A stretch of DNA of 8,031 nt from Bacteroidales bacterium (GTDB lineage Bacteria > Bacteroidota > Bacteroidia > Bacteroidales > WCHB1-69), in the NCBI GenBank assembly GCA_028683685.1, contig JAQUHH010000098.1, positions 1-8,031 on the forward strand, given 5' to 3'. The notes below the pieces were generated by a model, which ran no database searches, was not told where the DNA came from, and worked only from the letters and a program-made list of their open reading frames with translations. This document shows positions 6,739-8,031 of the stretch, one piece after another. The position numbers were made by a program, and so were the translations under genes. Position 1 is the stretch's first letter; the number at the start of each line of letters is the position of its first letter.

Positions 6739-7785
6739 TTATTCTCGATTATCGTTTTCCACTGTTCTGTTTTGTAAAGCAAGATTTTCTTTGATTATTT
6801 GCTCCAATTGATACTCGGCAACACCAAGGGGCTTGTTTAATCCACGCATTGCAAACTCTACTTTAACATTGCTTTTTGATGCACACAGGAGTAAACCTAT
6901 GGTTGGCTGGTCGTTTGGATTGCTTAAATACTCATCAACGGCACTTATATAGAAGTTGAGTTTTGAAATAAATTCGGGTTTAAATTCAACTGCTTTCAGT
7001 TCAATTACTACATAACAACGTAATTGAATATGATAAAACAACATATCAATTTTGTAGTCGGTATCGTCCACAACAATAGGATATTGTCTGCCCACAAAAG
7101 AAAAGCCTTTGCCAAGTTCGAGTAAAAAATCGGTAATTTTGCTTGTGAGTTGATCTTCAATTTCTTTTTCATTGATTTTTTTTGCAAGTGTGAGAAAACC
7201 AAATTTATATGGGTCTTTAAATAATCCTTTTGCTAAGTCTGATTGATATTGTGGCAATGTGTTTTTAAAATTATTGATAGCTTTGCCTTCTCGCTGATAT
7301 AATCCGCTTTTTATTTGCATAAGCATAACATCTCTGCTCCATTGATTTTTAGCGGTTTCGTGTATGTAAAACGCTTTTTCGTTTAGGTCTTTTACTTTTG
7401 ATAGCAAACTAATATGATGATACCAAGTAATTTGTGCAAGTGGCACTTGCACAAATTCATTTTTACTTTGTGCAAGTGGCACTTGCACTATTGGAAAATC
7501 GGGATAAGCATCAGCAAACGCTCTCATATACTTAATATTGCGAACAGAGAACCCTGTTGAGTGAGGGAATTCGGTATTTATTTCAAGAGATAATTCATCA
7601 ATAATTTTGCTTCCCCATCCGTGTATTTTTTGAACCTCAATAACCGATTTACCAATAAACCAATACAATTCTAACATGTCAGTATTCACTTTTATACAGG
7701 TTTCGGTTTGTGCCTGCTTAATGTGATTGATTATGCTATTAGCCCAATTTTTAAATTCTTTGTTGTTCTTGTGTACTATTTCCAT
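6739..7785 (-). CDS. DUF1016 / YhcG-like PD-(D/E)XK nuclease domain protein
   Basis: A 348-residue protein, full length for the family. The DUF1016 N-terminal domain covers about residues 10-170 and shows its hallmarks: LYWFIGKSV (40-48), HGWGSKIIDELS (55-66), GFSVRNIKYMRAFADAYP (78-95), ITWYHHISLL (119-128), QWSRDVMLMQI (148-158) and LYQREGKAINNF (162-173). The C-terminal nuclease domain (about 190-335) has KDPYKFGFL, GFSFVGRQYPI (227-237), Asp247 in YKIDMLFYH and Glu262-Leu-Lys264 in YVVIELKAVEFKPEF, the D...ExK core of PD-(D/E)XK enzymes; all are intact. Family members are predicted DNA nucleases often found near restriction systems and in defence islands; the biochemical role is not settled. 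The gene stands alone with its own promoter. The start is firm: an in-frame TAA lies seven codons upstream. Residues 100-118 contain an internal VQVPLAQ duplication. Confidence 0.9.
   Translation of the reverse strand: MEIVHKNNKEFKNWANSIINHIKQAQTETCIKVNTDMLELYWFIGKSVIEVQKIHGWGSKIIDELSLEINTEFPHSTGFSVRNIKYMRAFADAYPDFPIVQVPLAQSKNEFVQVPLAQITWYHHISLLSKVKDLNEKAFYIHETAKNQWSRDVMLMQIKSGLYQREGKAINNFKNTLPQYQSDLAKGLFKDPYKFGFLTLAKKINEKEIEDQLTSKITDFLLELGKGFSFVGRQYPIVVDDTDYKIDMLFYHIQLRCYVVIELKAVEFKPEFISKLNFYISAVDEYLSNPNDQPTIGLLLCASKSNVKVEFAMRGLNKPLGVAEYQLEQIIKENLALQNRTVENDNRE
7431..7488. repeat. Two tandem copies of a palindrome inside the DUF1016 gene
   Basis: Positions 7431-7455 form a perfect palindrome: 12-bp arms TTTGTGCAAGTG / CACTTGCACAAA around one G. 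Its first 22 bp recur exactly at 7467-7488, a period of 36 bp (12 codons). On the coding strand each copy reads VQVPLAQ (residues 100-106 and 112-118) joined by SKNEF, so the duplication is in frame. It lies between the GFS...YMRAFADAYP and ITWYHH parts of the DUF1016 domain. Confidence 0.9.
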
Positions 7786-7912
7786 ATTATTAGCGAATGC
7801 TATTTAGTGAATTTATAGTTAAATCACATTTATTGAAAATGATTTATAACAATCGTTTCGAGAGCCACAACCAACTTATTAAGTTCGAATTTACCAGTTA
7901 CAGTTCACGAGT
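7786..7912 (-). other. Long 5' leader of the DUF1016 gene
   Basis: Between the initially transcribed region and the ATG lie about 125 nt without a recognisable ORF, long for a Bacteroidota leader. It includes a 13-nt palindrome (7873-7885, AACTTA-T-TAAGTT) overlapping TTCGAA (7884-7889), and an AT-rich stem around 7821-7846 (CACATTT / AAATG). These could be an operator or an RNA fold controlling nuclease expression, but nothing matches a riboswitch I recognise. No Shine-Dalgarno site precedes the start codon. Confidence 0.35.
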
Positions 7913-7964
7913 TGTTTTACAGCCCAAATATATAAATAATCAATCAAACTGCAATGAAAAAAAA
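7913..7964 (-). repeat. Direct repeat, promoter module copy 2 (upstream of the DUF1016 gene)
   Basis: Partner of the repeat at 6446-6498: identical over its first 24 bp (7913-7936) and related through the GCAAT block and the A8 run (7957-7964). The identity stops sharply at 7913; bases to its left differ between copies. This copy is the one positioned to drive the nuclease gene. Confidence 0.85.
7925..7954 (-). promoter_or_regulatory. Promoter of the DUF1016 nuclease gene (copy 2)
   Basis: On the minus strand TTG (7954-7952) and TATATTTG (7932-7925) are exactly 19 bp apart, matching the Bacteroidota -33 / -7 consensus, with a T8 tract just upstream of the -33 box. Transcription should begin near 7920, about 135 nt before the ATG at 7785. 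Confidence 0.7.
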
Positions 7965-8031
7965 TTAATTTCACTAAATGTATTCACTTATTTAGGCTTT
8001 CTGTCATAAACACATTCCCAAACTACTCTCC

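Noticed and set aside
7431..7488. Short CRISPR-like array
   Set aside because: Only two repeat units, 14-bp spacing between them, and an open reading frame running through.
7871..7900. TTCGAA-containing stretch resembling a tRNA T-arm
   Set aside because: No acceptor, D or anticodon stems can be drawn around it on either strand.
6446..7964. Insertion sequence or transposon bounded by the 24-bp repeats
   Set aside because: The repeats are direct, not inverted, coincide with promoter boxes, and the only gene between them is a DUF1016 nuclease, not a transposase or integrase.
7797..8009. Plus-strand ORF of 70 codons
   Set aside because: It overlaps the nuclease promoter and leader on the opposite strand and has no recognisable features.

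Overview
The window looks like a piece of chromosome from a member of the Bacteroidota. It is AT-rich. Its genes lack clear Shine-Dalgarno sites, and the readable promoters follow the phylum's -33 TTTG / -7 TAnnTTTG pattern. The first gene is a TonB-dependent receptor of the CarboxypepD_reg-like + plug type typical of the phylum. Genus or order cannot be fixed from this sequence alone.

Left part (1-2389): most of a TonB-dependent outer-membrane receptor on the minus strand, with its 3' end beyond the window edge, followed by a 194-bp divergent intergenic region holding its probable promoter. Middle (2390-6072): five genes in one direction. These are an MlaE-type lipid ABC permease, its MlaF-type ATPase (overlapping ATGA), a CvpA-family membrane protein 6 bp later, then after a 122-bp gap the thiol peroxidase Bcp and RecA (8-bp overlap). 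RecA is closed by a 50-bp perfect palindrome that acts as an intrinsic terminator and can read both ways. This looks like core genome: envelope lipid transport, membrane function, peroxide detoxification and recombination.

Right part (6073-8031): accessory in character. A single minus-strand gene encodes a DUF1016 / YhcG-like PD-(D/E)XK nuclease protein. It is driven by a well-formed Bacteroidota promoter 140 bp upstream of its start codon. A second, closely related copy of that promoter module (identical over 24 bp and related over about 53 bp) lies downstream of the gene in the same orientation. There it faces roughly 370 bp with no convincing ORF, ending at the recA terminator. The gene also carries an internal in-frame duplication of a strongly palindromic DNA segment, so VQVPLAQ is read twice.

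No complete new multi-gene system is visible. The most interesting signals are the duplicated promoter module bracketing the nuclease gene, the orphan promoter copy that could drive an untranslated RNA, and the palindromic repeat inside the nuclease gene. No tRNA, rRNA, CRISPR array, transposase or integrase was seen.
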